Positions 1 through 6,496 of a stretch of 8,398 nt of DNA are shown here, in pieces. The stretch is from JASFWK01 sp050049355. GTDB lineage: Bacteria; Chloroflexota; Anaerolineae; B4-G1; DUEL01. The notes beneath the pieces were generated by a model that was given only the letters and a program-made list of their open reading frames with translations, was not told where the DNA came from and made no database searches. Where the stretch lies: assembly GCA_050049355.1 (NCBI GenBank), contig JASFWK010000093.1, positions 1-8,398 of the forward strand, given 5' to 3'. Each line of letters starts with the position of its first letter. Within the stretch, counting starts at the first letter, position 1. Position numbers and translations under genes: made by a program.

Positions 1-299
1 TCGCCACGTGCGCCGGCATAGGTCATCGCCAGCGCCACCGAGATGCTATAGGGCGAGTAGAAGACGTTGTCGTTGTCCTCTTTGAGGAGTTGGTAGATGT
101 CGAAGGCGAAGCCACTGTTTCCATTCACCAACTGCGCCAAATCCGGTGCCGCCACGTCGGGTGATGTCACTCGCTCCTTTTCCGAGCGCACGCTTCGCCC
201 GGGCACCTCACCCTCATCTGGGGAGACTCTCAAGCCGCTGCAGCTCACCAAGCCAAGCACGGCAATCACGATGAGCGTGTTCCGTAGTACGTTCTTCAT
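1..299 (-). CDS. Serpin family lipoprotein, N-terminal part (runs off left edge)
   Basis: Reading leftward from the ATG at 297-299 the frame stays open to the window edge, giving 99 residues. Residues 1-20 are a lipoprotein signal peptide: basic start (MKNVLRN), hydrophobic core, and lipobox LVSC with the acylated Cys at 20. Residue 21 is Ser, not Asp, so nothing marks it for inner-membrane retention. Residues 21-55 are a polar, low-complexity linker. From about residue 56 the sequence matches the serpin N-terminus: helix A (NSGFAFDIYQLL, 61-72), then NVFYSPYSISVALAMTYAGARG (78-99, written here in parts: NVFYSPYSIS and VALAMTYAGARG). Serpins are suicide inhibitors, mostly of serine or cysteine proteases. 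The reactive-centre loop that sets specificity lies outside the window. An AGGAGG site eight bases upstream (308-313) fixes the start. Family call is confident; inhibitory function is not shown. Confidence 0.87.
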   Translation of the reverse strand, partial: MKNVLRNTLIVIAVLGLVSCSGLRVSPDEGEVPGRSVRSEKERVTSPDVAAPDLAQLVNGNSGFAFDIYQLLKEDNDNVFYSPYSISVALAMTYAGARG

Positions 300-307
300 C
301 TTTCTTA

Positions 308-313
308 CCTCCT
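308..313 (-). promoter_or_regulatory. Shine-Dalgarno site of the serpin gene
   Basis: On the minus strand this reads AGGAGG, eight bases before the ATG at 299. It is a full match to the 16S rRNA tail and supports the chosen start and the lipoprotein signal peptide. Confidence 0.8.
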
Positions 314-341
314 GTTCTCATTCCGCTCTCAGCGGTTCTCA
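314..341 (-). repeat. Short hairpin flanked by 7-bp direct repeats in the serpin leader
   Basis: On the plus strand the 7-mer gttctca occurs at 314-320 and again at 335-341. Between them, ccgct at 323-327 and agcgg at 331-335 form a 5-bp stem with a 3-base loop. It lies directly upstream of the serpin ribosome binding site. The structure is small and may be chance. The rest of the 300-547 gap shows no recognisable gene and no convincing promoter; a 5-bp hairpin (524-528 with 533-537) sits just past the mutY stop but has no T-run. Confidence 0.3.
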
Positions 342-547
342 GTTTTGCCCCACACGCTCTCTAGACGGCTTCAGAATAGCGGAGGTTCCTCTTTGGAGGT
401 GGAGGCTAGGTGATCGGAGTAGCTCAGGTAGGACCAAGCTGGTGTTCGAGAAGGTGGTGGCAGTGCCAATCCATAGCGGCTCGCTGTGGTGCACCCCGTG
501 CAGGCTGCGGCGCTCGGCTCATTGGGGTCCTAACCCCTCGCAGAAGC

Positions 548-1636
548 TCAAGCGTGGTCCAGAGCACGCGCGATCTTGCGGTCGGCGGCGGACATGGGCA
601 GTGTATCCAGATCGGTTGGGTTCACCCAGCGAAAGGCGGCGCAGTCGAGGCAGCGGGGCTCTCCATGCTTCAGACGACAACGGAAGGCATGCAGGGTGAT
701 GCGGAAATGGGTGTAGGCGTGTTCGATGACGGTCAATTGCTCGCCTACCTCGACCTCCACATCGAGCTCCTCCCGCAGTTCGCGGACCAGGCATTCGCGC
801 AAGGACTCGTCGCCCTCGCAAATGCCGCCGGGGAACTCCCACAGTCCGCCCAACATATCATCGGCGTGACGTTGGGCGATCAGCACGCGGCCATCAGCGC
901 GGACGGTGACAGAGGCAGCGACGTCGTAGTGAGGAACGGGGCGCCGGCGCCGCTGCACAGGGAGTGCCTCCGGCTCGCCTAGAGCGTAGGCATGACAGAA
1001 GTCGGAGAGCGGACAGGAATCGCAGCGGGGAGCACGAGATGTGCATACAGTGGCTCCCAGTTCCATCAATGCCTCGTTAAAGTCGCCTGCGTGTCCTGAC
1101 GGGAGCAGGCGCGTCGCCAATGCCTCCAGTTGGCGGCGGACTGATGAGCGTGTCATGTCCTCACGGATCTGGAAGAGACGGCAGAGCACACGGCGGACGT
1201 TGCCGTCCACGGCAGCCACGTCCTGGTCGAACGCGATTGAAGCTACAGCTCCGGCTATGTACCGTCCAATGCCCGGTAGAGCGAGCAGATCCTCGAACGC
1301 ATCGGGCAGCCGGCCGTCGCCTGCGCCCACAAGCCGCTGGGCGGCCGCGTGGAGGTTGCGGGCACGGGCGTAGTATCCCAGTCCCTCCCACGTTTTCAGT
1401 ACCCCCTCCAGCGACGCAGCCGCGAGGGCTTCGAGGGTGGGGAAGCGGTCGAGGAAACGTTCGTAGTAAGGCACGACCGTCTCCACGCGGGTCTGCTGCA
1501 GCATCACCTCCGCCACCCAGACGCGGTAGGGTGTGCGCTCTCGCCGCCAGGGGAGATCGCGAGCGTGGCGGGCGAACCAGGCGAGCAGGCGCTCTGCCAG
1601 CGCGGGGTCAATCTTGGGGTTGAGTGACTCAGGCAT
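548..1636 (-). CDS. mutY: Adenine DNA glycosylase MutY with C-terminal MutT-like Nudix domain
   Basis: This protein of 362 residues removes adenine mispaired with 8-oxoguanine in the GO repair system. Catalytic Glu43 lies in AEVMLQQTRVE. The helix-hairpin-helix is at about 119-131 (ALPGIGRYIAGAV). Catalytic Asp144 lies in VDGNVRRV. A [4Fe-4S] loop is complete: Cys198, Cys205, Cys208 and Cys214, spaced C-x6-C-x2-C-x5-C. From about residue 236 a Nudix domain follows, with WEFPGG and a box from Gly271 through Glu277 to REXXEE at 285-290; the usual Gly after the box is Asp292. In classical MutY this domain reads 8-oxoG and has lost the catalytic glutamates, but here they are present, so 8-oxo-dGTP hydrolysis is possible (inference). 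The start ATG has AGGA about seven bases upstream. It lies 62 bases after the iron transporter gene on the same strand. Confidence 0.96.
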   Translation of the reverse strand: MPESLNPKIDPALAERLLAWFARHARDLPWRRERTPYRVWVAEVMLQQTRVETVVPYYERFLDRFPTLEALAAASLEGVLKTWEGLGYYARARNLHAAAQRLVGAGDGRLPDAFEDLLALPGIGRYIAGAVASIAFDQDVAAVDGNVRRVLCRLFQIREDMTRSSVRRQLEALATRLLPSGHAGDFNEALMELGATVCTSRAPRCDSCPLSDFCHAYALGEPEALPVQRRRRPVPHYDVAASVTVRADGRVLIAQRHADDMLGGLWEFPGGICEGDESLRECLVRELREELDVEVEVGEQLTVIEHAYTHFRITLHAFRCRLKHGEPRCLDCAAFRWVNPTDLDTLPMSAADRKIARALDHA

Positions 1637-1699
1637 ATGATTCCTACTCTGGAAGTGCGGACGTAGATTTGCACAGATGACTGCGGATCTCAGCGCGGC

Positions 1700-2572
1700 T
1701 CAGATCTCAACGCCCAACAAGGAGCGAATGATGAAGCCGATGAGGAAGCTCAGTACCGCCACGCCAAAGCTCAGTCCGGCCATTTCGCGGAAGCGCTCTT
1801 TGAATGGAAGGTCCTTTGCAATGGAGAGATAGTAGTTGAAGAGCGCTATCACCAAGAGGGCAGCCAGCAGCGTGCAGGCCAGGCAAACGTAGAAGTTGTC
1901 CAGCACCAGATACGGCAGGATGAGGATAAGCACTGTCAGAATGTAAGTGCTACCGGTGTAGATCGACGCTCTGAATGGATGCTTCTCGGTCTGTTCAGAC
2001 TTCGTGGAGAGATACTCCGATGCGCCCATAGAGAGGGCCGCGGCGATACCTGTGATCAAGCCAGTCAGGGCGATCAACCGGGTGTTCCGAAGCGCCCAGG
2101 TGAGTCCCGCCAGTGTGCCGGTCAGCTCCACCAGCGCGTCATTCAGCCCCAGCACGATGGAGCTAGTATAGCGGAGTCTTTCCTCGTCAAGAAGTTCGAG
2201 CAACGCGCTCTCGTGCTCGTTCTCGTCGTGAATGACGGCATCGGCCTCGCGGATTCTCCCACGCAGTTGGACGTAGTTCTTCTGGGCGCTTTGCTCGCTT
2301 CTCTCCATCAGCTTAGCCCCGAACGTCAATCCGAAGATGCGGGTGAGCAAACAGTACTTCCAGATCTTCAGTCTGTTCGGCTTCACATCCCGATGTGTGT
2401 ATTCTTGCCAAGTGTGATAATGGCGTAGTTCATCCTCGGCGATCTGTTCCAGAATCCGACGGTTCTGCGGAGATTCGATTCTCTTGGCCAGCTTTGCATA
2501 GACGTGATGTTCAGTGATCTCGTCTTCCTGGTAAACCAGAAGTCTCTCTCTTGTCTCTTGGCTGATGGGCAT
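1700..2572 (-). CDS. VIT1/CCC1-family iron transporter with N-terminal ferritin-like domain (MbfA-like)
   Basis: This is a fusion of 290 residues. Residues 1-130 form a ferritin/rubrerythrin-like helical domain with candidate di-iron ligands: Glu18/Glu21, E48-x-x-H51 in EDELRH, and E117-x-x-H120 in DENEHE. Residues 136-290 are a VIT1/CCC1 membrane domain with five hydrophobic segments (about 137-160, 165-186, 208-227, 229-249 and 264-286). It carries the family signatures GLNDALVELTG after the first segment starts and AALSMGASEYLS-KSE at the second. Proteins of this build, such as MbfA, export Fe(II) or Mn(II) across the cytoplasmic membrane, with the ferritin domain sensing or oxidising iron. 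Direction of transport is not readable here. A GTG at 2591-2593 would add seven residues but lacks a clear ribosome site, so I prefer the ATG at 2570-2572, which has AAGG about ten bases upstream. Confidence 0.88.
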   Translation of the reverse strand: MPISQETRERLLVYQEDEITEHHVYAKLAKRIESPQNRRILEQIAEDELRHYHTWQEYTHRDVKPNRLKIWKYCLLTRIFGLTFGAKLMERSEQSAQKNYVQLRGRIREADAVIHDENEHESALLELLDEERLRYTSSIVLGLNDALVELTGTLAGLTWALRNTRLIALTGLITGIAAALSMGASEYLSTKSEQTEKHPFRASIYTGSTYILTVLILILPYLVLDNFYVCLACTLLAALLVIALFNYYLSIAKDLPFKERFREMAGLSFGVAVLSFLIGFIIRSLLGVEI

Positions 2573-2697
2573 CTCCCTGGCCCTTCTGTCCACACGCTCA
2601 ATCTTGGATGGGCAATGCCGAAAGGGGTTTCCTTCTGAATGCGCCTTGGGATCGGCAACTTGAATCTGCGGTGCGTCGCTTAGTGGTAGCGCGTCCG

Positions 2698-2726
2698 ATT
2701 ATATCCGAGCGTCGGCATCCACACAA
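2698..2726 (-). promoter_or_regulatory. Predicted sigma70-type promoter for the iron transporter gene
   Basis: On the minus strand, TTGTGT (2726-2721) is followed after 17 bases by a perfect TATAAT (2703-2698). The start point would be near 2691, leaving a leader of about 119 bases before the ATG at 2572. That leader could form a 6-bp stem (TGCCGA with TCGGCA, plus-strand 2616-2621 and 2652-2657). The -35 box is weak (3 of 6), the -10 box is perfect. Confidence 0.5.
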
Positions 2727-2753
2727 ATGGGCATCCGCTCCTGCAGGTGTGCT

Positions 2754-2781
2754 TTGACTTGAGTGACGGGGGGACTATAAT
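2754..2781 (+). promoter_or_regulatory. Predicted sigma70-type promoter for threonine aldolase
   Basis: TTGACT (2754-2759) and a perfect TATAAT (2776-2781) are separated by 16 bases. This is the best promoter in the window. Transcription would start near 2788, giving a leader of about 78 bases. The -35 box lies only 27 bases from that of the leftward promoter, so the two could be co-regulated. Confidence 0.72.
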
Positions 2782-2785
2782 TCGA

Positions 2786-2795
2786 GTCGCGCGAC
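2786..2795. promoter_or_regulatory. Perfect 10-bp palindrome over the predicted +1 of threonine aldolase
   Basis: GTCGCGCGAC is its own reverse complement and starts five bases after the -10 box, covering the predicted start point at about 2788. Position and symmetry suit a repressor operator. No regulator is known and a GC-rich palindrome of this size can occur by chance. Confidence 0.3.
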
Positions 2796-2853
2796 AACTG
2801 GAGATGAGCGGGTCGAACTGGGTGCCCACGCAGGCACGGATTGGATGGAGTGC

Positions 2854-2860
2854 AAGGGGG
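2854..2860 (+). promoter_or_regulatory. Ribosome binding site that decides the ltaE start
   Basis: AAGGGGG ends five bases before the ATG at 2866. It lies downstream of the alternative ATG at 2845, which has no comparable site, so it favours the shorter protein. Confidence 0.65.
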
Positions 2861-2865
2861 TAGAG

Positions 2866-3897
2866 ATGGACGTGATCGATCTACGCAGTGATACCGTCAC
2901 CAAACCGACGCCGGCGATGCGAGAGGCGATGTATCGGGCGGAGGTAGGAGACGACGTCTTCGGAGATGACCCCACCGTCAATCGTCTGGAGGAGATGGCG
3001 GCGGAGCGGCTGGGGAAGGAGGCAGCACTGTTCGTCGCCAGCGGCACGATGGCCAATCTGGTGGCGCTGTTGACCCACTGCGGTCGGGGCGACGAGGTGA
3101 TCTTGGGAGATCGCTGTCATACCTTCCTCTTCGAGCAGGGAGGGATGGCGGCGCTGGGGGGCATTACGCCGCGCCCGATCCCCAACCAACCCGACGGGAC
3201 CCTATGGTTGAAGGACATCGAAGGGGCAATCCGGGGGGACAACGTCCATTTTCCACGTACGCGGCTCGTATGCTTGGAGAATACCCACAACATGTGCAAT
3301 GGCACCCCACTGACGGCGGAGTACACCGCAAAGGTGGCGAGACTGGCCCACGAGCATGGCCTGCGGGTTCACTTGGATGGGGCGCGGCTCTTCAACGCGG
3401 CAGCGGCGCTGAAGGTGGACGCGCGAGAGTTGGTGCGCGAGGTGGACTCGGTGATGTTCTGCCTGTCGAAGGGGCTGTGCGCGCCGGTGGGCTCACTTCT
3501 GTGTGGCGATGGTGACTTCATCGCCAAAGCGCGGCGGGCGCGAAAGGTCGTTGGAGGCGGGATGCGGCAGGTGGGCATACTGGCAGCGGCGGGGATCGTC
3601 GCACTGGAAGAGATGACAGGGCGGCTGGTGGAGGATCACGAGCGGGCCAAGCGGCTGGCAGAAGGAATGGCACGAATGCCGGAGATTGAGGTCGCCCCAG
3701 TGACTACCAACATCGTCTACTTCGCGCTGACTGAGAAGGCATCCAAGACACCCGAGGCGGTGGTGGATGGATTGGTGGAGCGAAGGGTGCTGCTGCTTGG
3801 CCGCGAGGACAGCAGCTTCCGCGCGGTAACCCACTATTGGATTGATGACAAGGACGTTGATTCTGCACTTCAGGCGATGTGGGAGGTGATGGGCTGA
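2866..3897 (+). CDS. ltaE: Low-specificity L-threonine aldolase
   Basis: This PLP enzyme of 343 residues (usual family length about 330-345) cleaves L-threonine and L-allo-threonine to glycine and acetaldehyde in the cytoplasm. The family opening IDLRSDTVTKPTPAMR is at 4-19, followed by GDDVFGDDPTVNRLE (28-42) and the cofactor-phosphate segment ASGTMAN (58-64). His85 is the residue expected to stack on PLP. Asp171 and Arg174 in HLDGAR contact the PLP ring, Lys202 in CLSKG is the Schiff-base lysine, and GGGMRQ (230-235) and Arg319 fit the substrate-binding positions. The start is the ATG at 2866, five bases after AAGGGGGT. An ATG at 2845 would add seven residues but has no ribosome site. It has its own promoter and is separated from nuoB by 221 bases, so a functional link to nuo is unlikely. 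Confidence 0.95.
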   Translation: MDVIDLRSDTVTKPTPAMREAMYRAEVGDDVFGDDPTVNRLEEMAAERLGKEAALFVASGTMANLVALLTHCGRGDEVILGDRCHTFLFEQGGMAALGGITPRPIPNQPDGTLWLKDIEGAIRGDNVHFPRTRLVCLENTHNMCNGTPLTAEYTAKVARLAHEHGLRVHLDGARLFNAAAALKVDARELVREVDSVMFCLSKGLCAPVGSLLCGDGDFIAKARRARKVVGGGMRQVGILAAAGIVALEEMTGRLVEDHERAKRLAEGMARMPEIEVAPVTTNIVYFALTEKASKTPEAVVDGLVERRVLLLGREDSSFRAVTHYWIDDKDVDSALQAMWEVMG

Positions 3898-3908
3898 TCG
3901 GGATTCTG

Positions 3909-4026
3909 TGGCAGATCCGATCCGGAAGTGTGAGAGTTTGGGAAGTCTGTCGATCGGCGATGAGCTCCCCTCTCGCTCACCTGACGCGCGATAGGTGAAG
4001 GGGAGGACCGGCCCCTGGATCTGCCA
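3909..4026. repeat. 118-bp segment bounded by 10-bp perfect inverted repeats
   Basis: TGGCAGATCC at 3909-3918 is the exact reverse complement of GGATCTGCCA at 4017-4026. The segment between ltaE and the nuoB promoter encloses the bulged hairpin at 3965-4005, which is off-centre. I see no target-site duplication and no coding frame. It could be a degenerate small palindromic element, the 3' end structure of the ltaE transcript, or chance. Confidence 0.4.
3965..4005 (+). terminator. Bulged 13-bp stem-loop downstream of ltaE
   Basis: CTCCCCT (3965-3971) pairs with AGGGGAG (3999-4005), and TCACCT (3977-3982) pairs with AGGTGA (3993-3998). The left arm has a 5-base bulge and the loop is 10 bases. 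It lies 67 bases after the ltaE stop. There is no T-run after it, so a Rho-independent terminator is only one reading. The CCCCTCT/AGGGGAG arms also resemble the dispersed palindromes found between genes in many high-GC bacteria. Confidence 0.4.
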
Positions 4027-4041
4027 AACTGACTGAGCGGG

Positions 4042-4070
4042 TTGCGGAAACGGGACGATCGATGTAAAAT
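4042..4070 (+). promoter_or_regulatory. Predicted promoter of the nuoB-nuoCD-nuoI operon
   Basis: TTGCGG (4042-4047) and TAAAAT (4065-4070) are separated by 17 bases. The -10 box matches five of six consensus positions, the -35 box three. Transcription would start near 4077, about 42 bases before the nuoB ATG. Confidence 0.5.
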
Positions 4071-4102
4071 GGCATCCGTTTGAGATATCCCCACTATCCC
4101 GA

Positions 4103-4108
4103 GGGAGG
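4103..4108 (+). promoter_or_regulatory. Ribosome binding site that decides the nuoB start
   Basis: GGGAGG lies ten bases before the ATG at 4119. An in-frame TTG at 4080 would add 13 residues but starts only about three bases after the predicted transcription start, with no ribosome site, so the ATG at 4119 is preferred. Confidence 0.75.
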
Positions 4109-4118
4109 AAACAGTTCT

Positions 4119-4724
4119 ATGCCAACCCGGAAGAGGCAGCTACCGGAGATTCCCCCTGAGTTGATCGGCAGTGTGCACGTCACGCCGATTGACCGCATCT
4201 ACAACTGGGCGCGGAAGCGCTCTCTGTGGCCCATATTCTTCGGACTGGCCTGCTGTGCTTTCGAGATGATCGGCACAATGGCAGCCCGCTTCGATCCCGC
4301 TCGCTTCGGAATGGAGATTATGCGGGCCAGCCCCCGTCAGGCAGATCTAATGATCATCAACGGCACAGTGACCAAGAAGATGGCGCCACAGGTCATTCGC
4401 ATCTACAACCAGATACCGGAACCCAAGTACGTCCTGGCTATGGGGGCCTGCGCCATCTCTGGCGGACCTTTCAAGGAGGGATACAATGTCGTTTCCGGGG
4501 TGGACAAATTCATCCCCGTGGATGTCTACGTCCCGGGCTGTCCGCCGCGGCCCGAGGCGCTTCTGCATGGCTTCCTCACCCTCCATGCCCGAATGGAGCG
4601 GGAGTCGATCCGCAACTTGCGCTGGTACCAGAAGGGCGAGGTGGAGGCAGGCGTCCAGGTGCCGGAGCTAGGGCCGGATCTGGTGGACTGGCAGATCGCT
4701 AATCGGATCCAACGGGCTGAGTGA
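4119..4724 (+). CDS. nuoB: NADH-quinone oxidoreductase subunit B (NuoB)
   Basis: NuoB (201 residues) is the peripheral-arm subunit of complex I that holds cluster N2, the [4Fe-4S] centre that passes electrons to quinone. All four ligands are present: the tandem Cys45-Cys46 in FGLACCAFEM, Cys111 in MGACAISGG and Cys141 in PGCPPRPEALL. The body from about residue 25 to 165 is a standard NuoB domain, with MAARFDPARFG and TVTKKMAPQVIRIYNQ at the expected places. Residues 165-201 are a C-terminal tail. It is the first gene of a three-gene operon. Its TGA stop overlaps a GTG at 4721 that could also open the next gene. No nuoA lies upstream, where it would normally be found. Confidence 0.95.
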   Translation: MPTRKRQLPEIPPELIGSVHVTPIDRIYNWARKRSLWPIFFGLACCAFEMIGTMAARFDPARFGMEIMRASPRQADLMIINGTVTKKMAPQVIRIYNQIPEPKYVLAMGACAISGGPFKEGYNVVSGVDKFIPVDVYVPGCPPRPEALLHGFLTLHARMERESIRNLRWYQKGEVEAGVQVPELGPDLVDWQIANRIQRAE

Positions 4725-4732
4725 GGCACACG

Positions 4733-6496
4733 ATGGCAACAGAAGTCGCATCTGAACCCATGGACGAATTGACAGCATATCTCCAGAAGCAGTTTCCTGG
4801 CGCGGTGAAGCCAGCCCCAGATCCCTACCAGGGGCTGATCGTTGACCGCGACCAACTGACAGAGATCGCCGCTCATCTGCGCGACGAACTGGGATACGTC
4901 TATCTCTCAAGCGTCACTGGCGTCGACTATCGGGAGGAGTCGAATGGCCTGCCGCCCCGCTTCGAGGTGGTCTACCATCTCTACCAGGGCACCGGCGGGC
5001 CACTGGTCGTACACGTCCACGCTGATTGCGACGACCCAGTGGTTCCCTCTCTGGTCCCGCTTTTTCCCTCCGCCGATTTCCAGGAGCGTGAGGCCTGGGA
5101 TCTGATGGGTATCCGCTTTGATGGGCATCCCAACTTGCAGCGCATCCTCCTCTGGGAGGGGTTCGATGGCCATCCTCTGCGCAAGGATTGGCACGAGGTC
5201 TACTATGAGGAGGAGCACAAGCCTTTTGCCAGCCGTCACCCTGATGGTGAGCCCGTGGCGGCGGAGAGCCGGAGTCAGCTGGGGCGCAATCTGCGCTACC
5301 CGCCCAACTGGTCACCTGAGGGTTGGGAGTCCACTGAGGATGTCTGGGGGTATCGGTCGCACGACGCCGTGGCTCAGCAGGAGAACCCTGGGATGCCAAC
5401 CGACCGCATTGTCCTGAACATGGGTCCCCACCATCCCAGCACTCACGGCGTGCTGCGTCTGCTGGTCACCTTGGAGGGTGAGACGATCAAGAAGCTGGAG
5501 CCCGTGCTTGGCTTCCTCCATCGCTGTCACGAGAAGATAGGCGAGCGGAACACGTGGCTTGCCAACATGCCGTACACTGACCGGCTGGACTACGTCTGCT
5601 CAATGTCCAACAACCTGGCCTACGCCGTCGCGGTGGAGAAGCTGCTGGATGTGGAGGTTCCGGAGCGAGCGGAGTACATCCGGGTGATCATGGCTGAGTT
5701 CACCCGATTCCTCAACCACGCTGTAGACATCGGCTTCACTGGCAACGACCTGGGCATCTACTTCACGGCCATGCTCTACGCGCTGGAGGAGCGGGAGTTG
5801 ATCCTGGATCTGTTCGAGATGACCGCCGGTTCGCGCATGATGTGCAACTATATGCGCTTCGGGGGTGTGGCACACGATATGACCGACGAGGCAGTCGAGC
5901 TGGCTCGCGAGTTGGCCTTTGAGCGGCTTCCCCGCTTTGTGTATAAGCTGGAGAACTTGCTCAGCGACAACGAGATTTTCCGCGCACGGGCCGTTGGCGT
6001 GGGGGTGCTTCCGCCAGAGACGGCGGTCGCCTATGGCTGCACAGGCCCTGTGTTACGTGCCTCCGGTGTCCCCTACGATGTGCGCCGAGCTGAACCCTAT
6101 TCCGCTTACGACCAATTCGATTTTGACGTGATCGTTGGCCAGAACGGCGACGTCTACGACCGCTATATGGTGCGCATACAGGAGATGCGTCAAAGCCTGC
6201 GGATCCTCCAACAAGCGCTGAACCGCCTGCCCGACGGACCGGTGATGGCGGGTAGGAGTCGTCACACTCATCGGGTTCCAGAAGGTGAGGGCTATGGCCG
6301 GATCGAGGCGCCGAAGGGAGAACTGGGTTTCTATCTCGTCTCCGACGGAGGCACTAACCCGTACCGCTATCACGTGCGCTCCCCCTCATTCGTCAATCTA
6401 GGCGTGATGGGGGAGATCTGCCGCGGGCACTTGATCGCGGACGTGGTGATCATCTTGGCCAGCATTGACATCACTCTGGGGGAGGTAGATCGGTAA
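4733..6496 (+). CDS. nuoCD: Fused NADH-quinone oxidoreductase subunits C and D (NuoCD)
   Basis: This single chain of 587 residues joins the 30-kDa and 49-kDa subunits of complex I. The NuoC domain covers about 30-153 and carries the signature EREAWDLMGIRFDGHP (118-133), ending in PLRKDW (148-153). A linker of about 75 residues leads to the NuoD domain from about 222 to the end. His238 in HPSTHG and Tyr287 in DRLDY correspond to the two residues that bind the quinone headgroup in Thermus Nqo4, so the site looks competent. The chain closes with the typical GEVDR. The ATG at 4733 is chosen because GAGG (4723-4726) precedes it by six bases; a GTG at 4721, overlapping the nuoB stop, would add four residues. 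The TAA stop overlaps the nuoI ATG by one base. The fusion resembles that of E. coli but occurs here without the other complex I genes. Confidence 0.95.
   Translation: MATEVASEPMDELTAYLQKQFPGAVKPAPDPYQGLIVDRDQLTEIAAHLRDELGYVYLSSVTGVDYREESNGLPPRFEVVYHLYQGTGGPLVVHVHADCDDPVVPSLVPLFPSADFQEREAWDLMGIRFDGHPNLQRILLWEGFDGHPLRKDWHEVYYEEEHKPFASRHPDGEPVAAESRSQLGRNLRYPPNWSPEGWESTEDVWGYRSHDAVAQQENPGMPTDRIVLNMGPHHPSTHGVLRLLVTLEGETIKKLEPVLGFLHRCHEKIGERNTWLANMPYTDRLDYVCSMSNNLAYAVAVEKLLDVEVPERAEYIRVIMAEFTRFLNHAVDIGFTGNDLGIYFTAMLYALEERELILDLFEMTAGSRMMCNYMRFGGVAHDMTDEAVELARELAFERLPRFVYKLENLLSDNEIFRARAVGVGVLPPETAVAYGCTGPVLRASGVPYDVRRAEPYSAYDQFDFDVIVGQNGDVYDRYMVRIQEMRQSLRILQQALNRLPDGPVMAGRSRHTHRVPEGEGYGRIEAPKGELGFYLVSDGGTNPYRYHVRSPSFVNLGVMGEICRGHLIADVVIILASIDITLGEVDR
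6481..6486 (+). promoter_or_regulatory. Ribosome binding site of nuoI inside the nuoCD end
   Basis: GGAGGT lies nine bases before the nuoI ATG and within the last codons of nuoCD. With the TAATG stop-start overlap, this points to translational coupling. Confidence 0.7.

Noticed and set aside
427..537. Inverted GGTCCTA/TAGGACC pair and small hairpin between mutY and the serpin gene, considered as a T-box or other leader element
   Set aside because: No conserved T-box core or specifier structure is visible; the repeats are only 7 bp with a mismatch and fit chance.
97..982. Two plus-strand open frames (97-699 and 410-982)
   Set aside because: They run antisense to the serpin and mutY genes, show no family resemblance and have low-complexity Arg/Ser/Gly-rich translations typical of shadow frames in GC-rich DNA.
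1120..1623. Plus-strand open frame of 167 codons opposite mutY
   Set aside because: Its translation is Arg/Gly/Pro-rich and explained as a shadow of mutY, which has every catalytic and cluster residue.
2666..2710. tRNA-like segment with a D-arm resemblance (CGCTTAGTGGTAGCG)
   Set aside because: The D-loop likeness is clear, but no anticodon stem, T-arm or acceptor pairing can be built at the right spacing, and the same bases contain the leftward TATAAT box. At most it is a relic; more likely chance.
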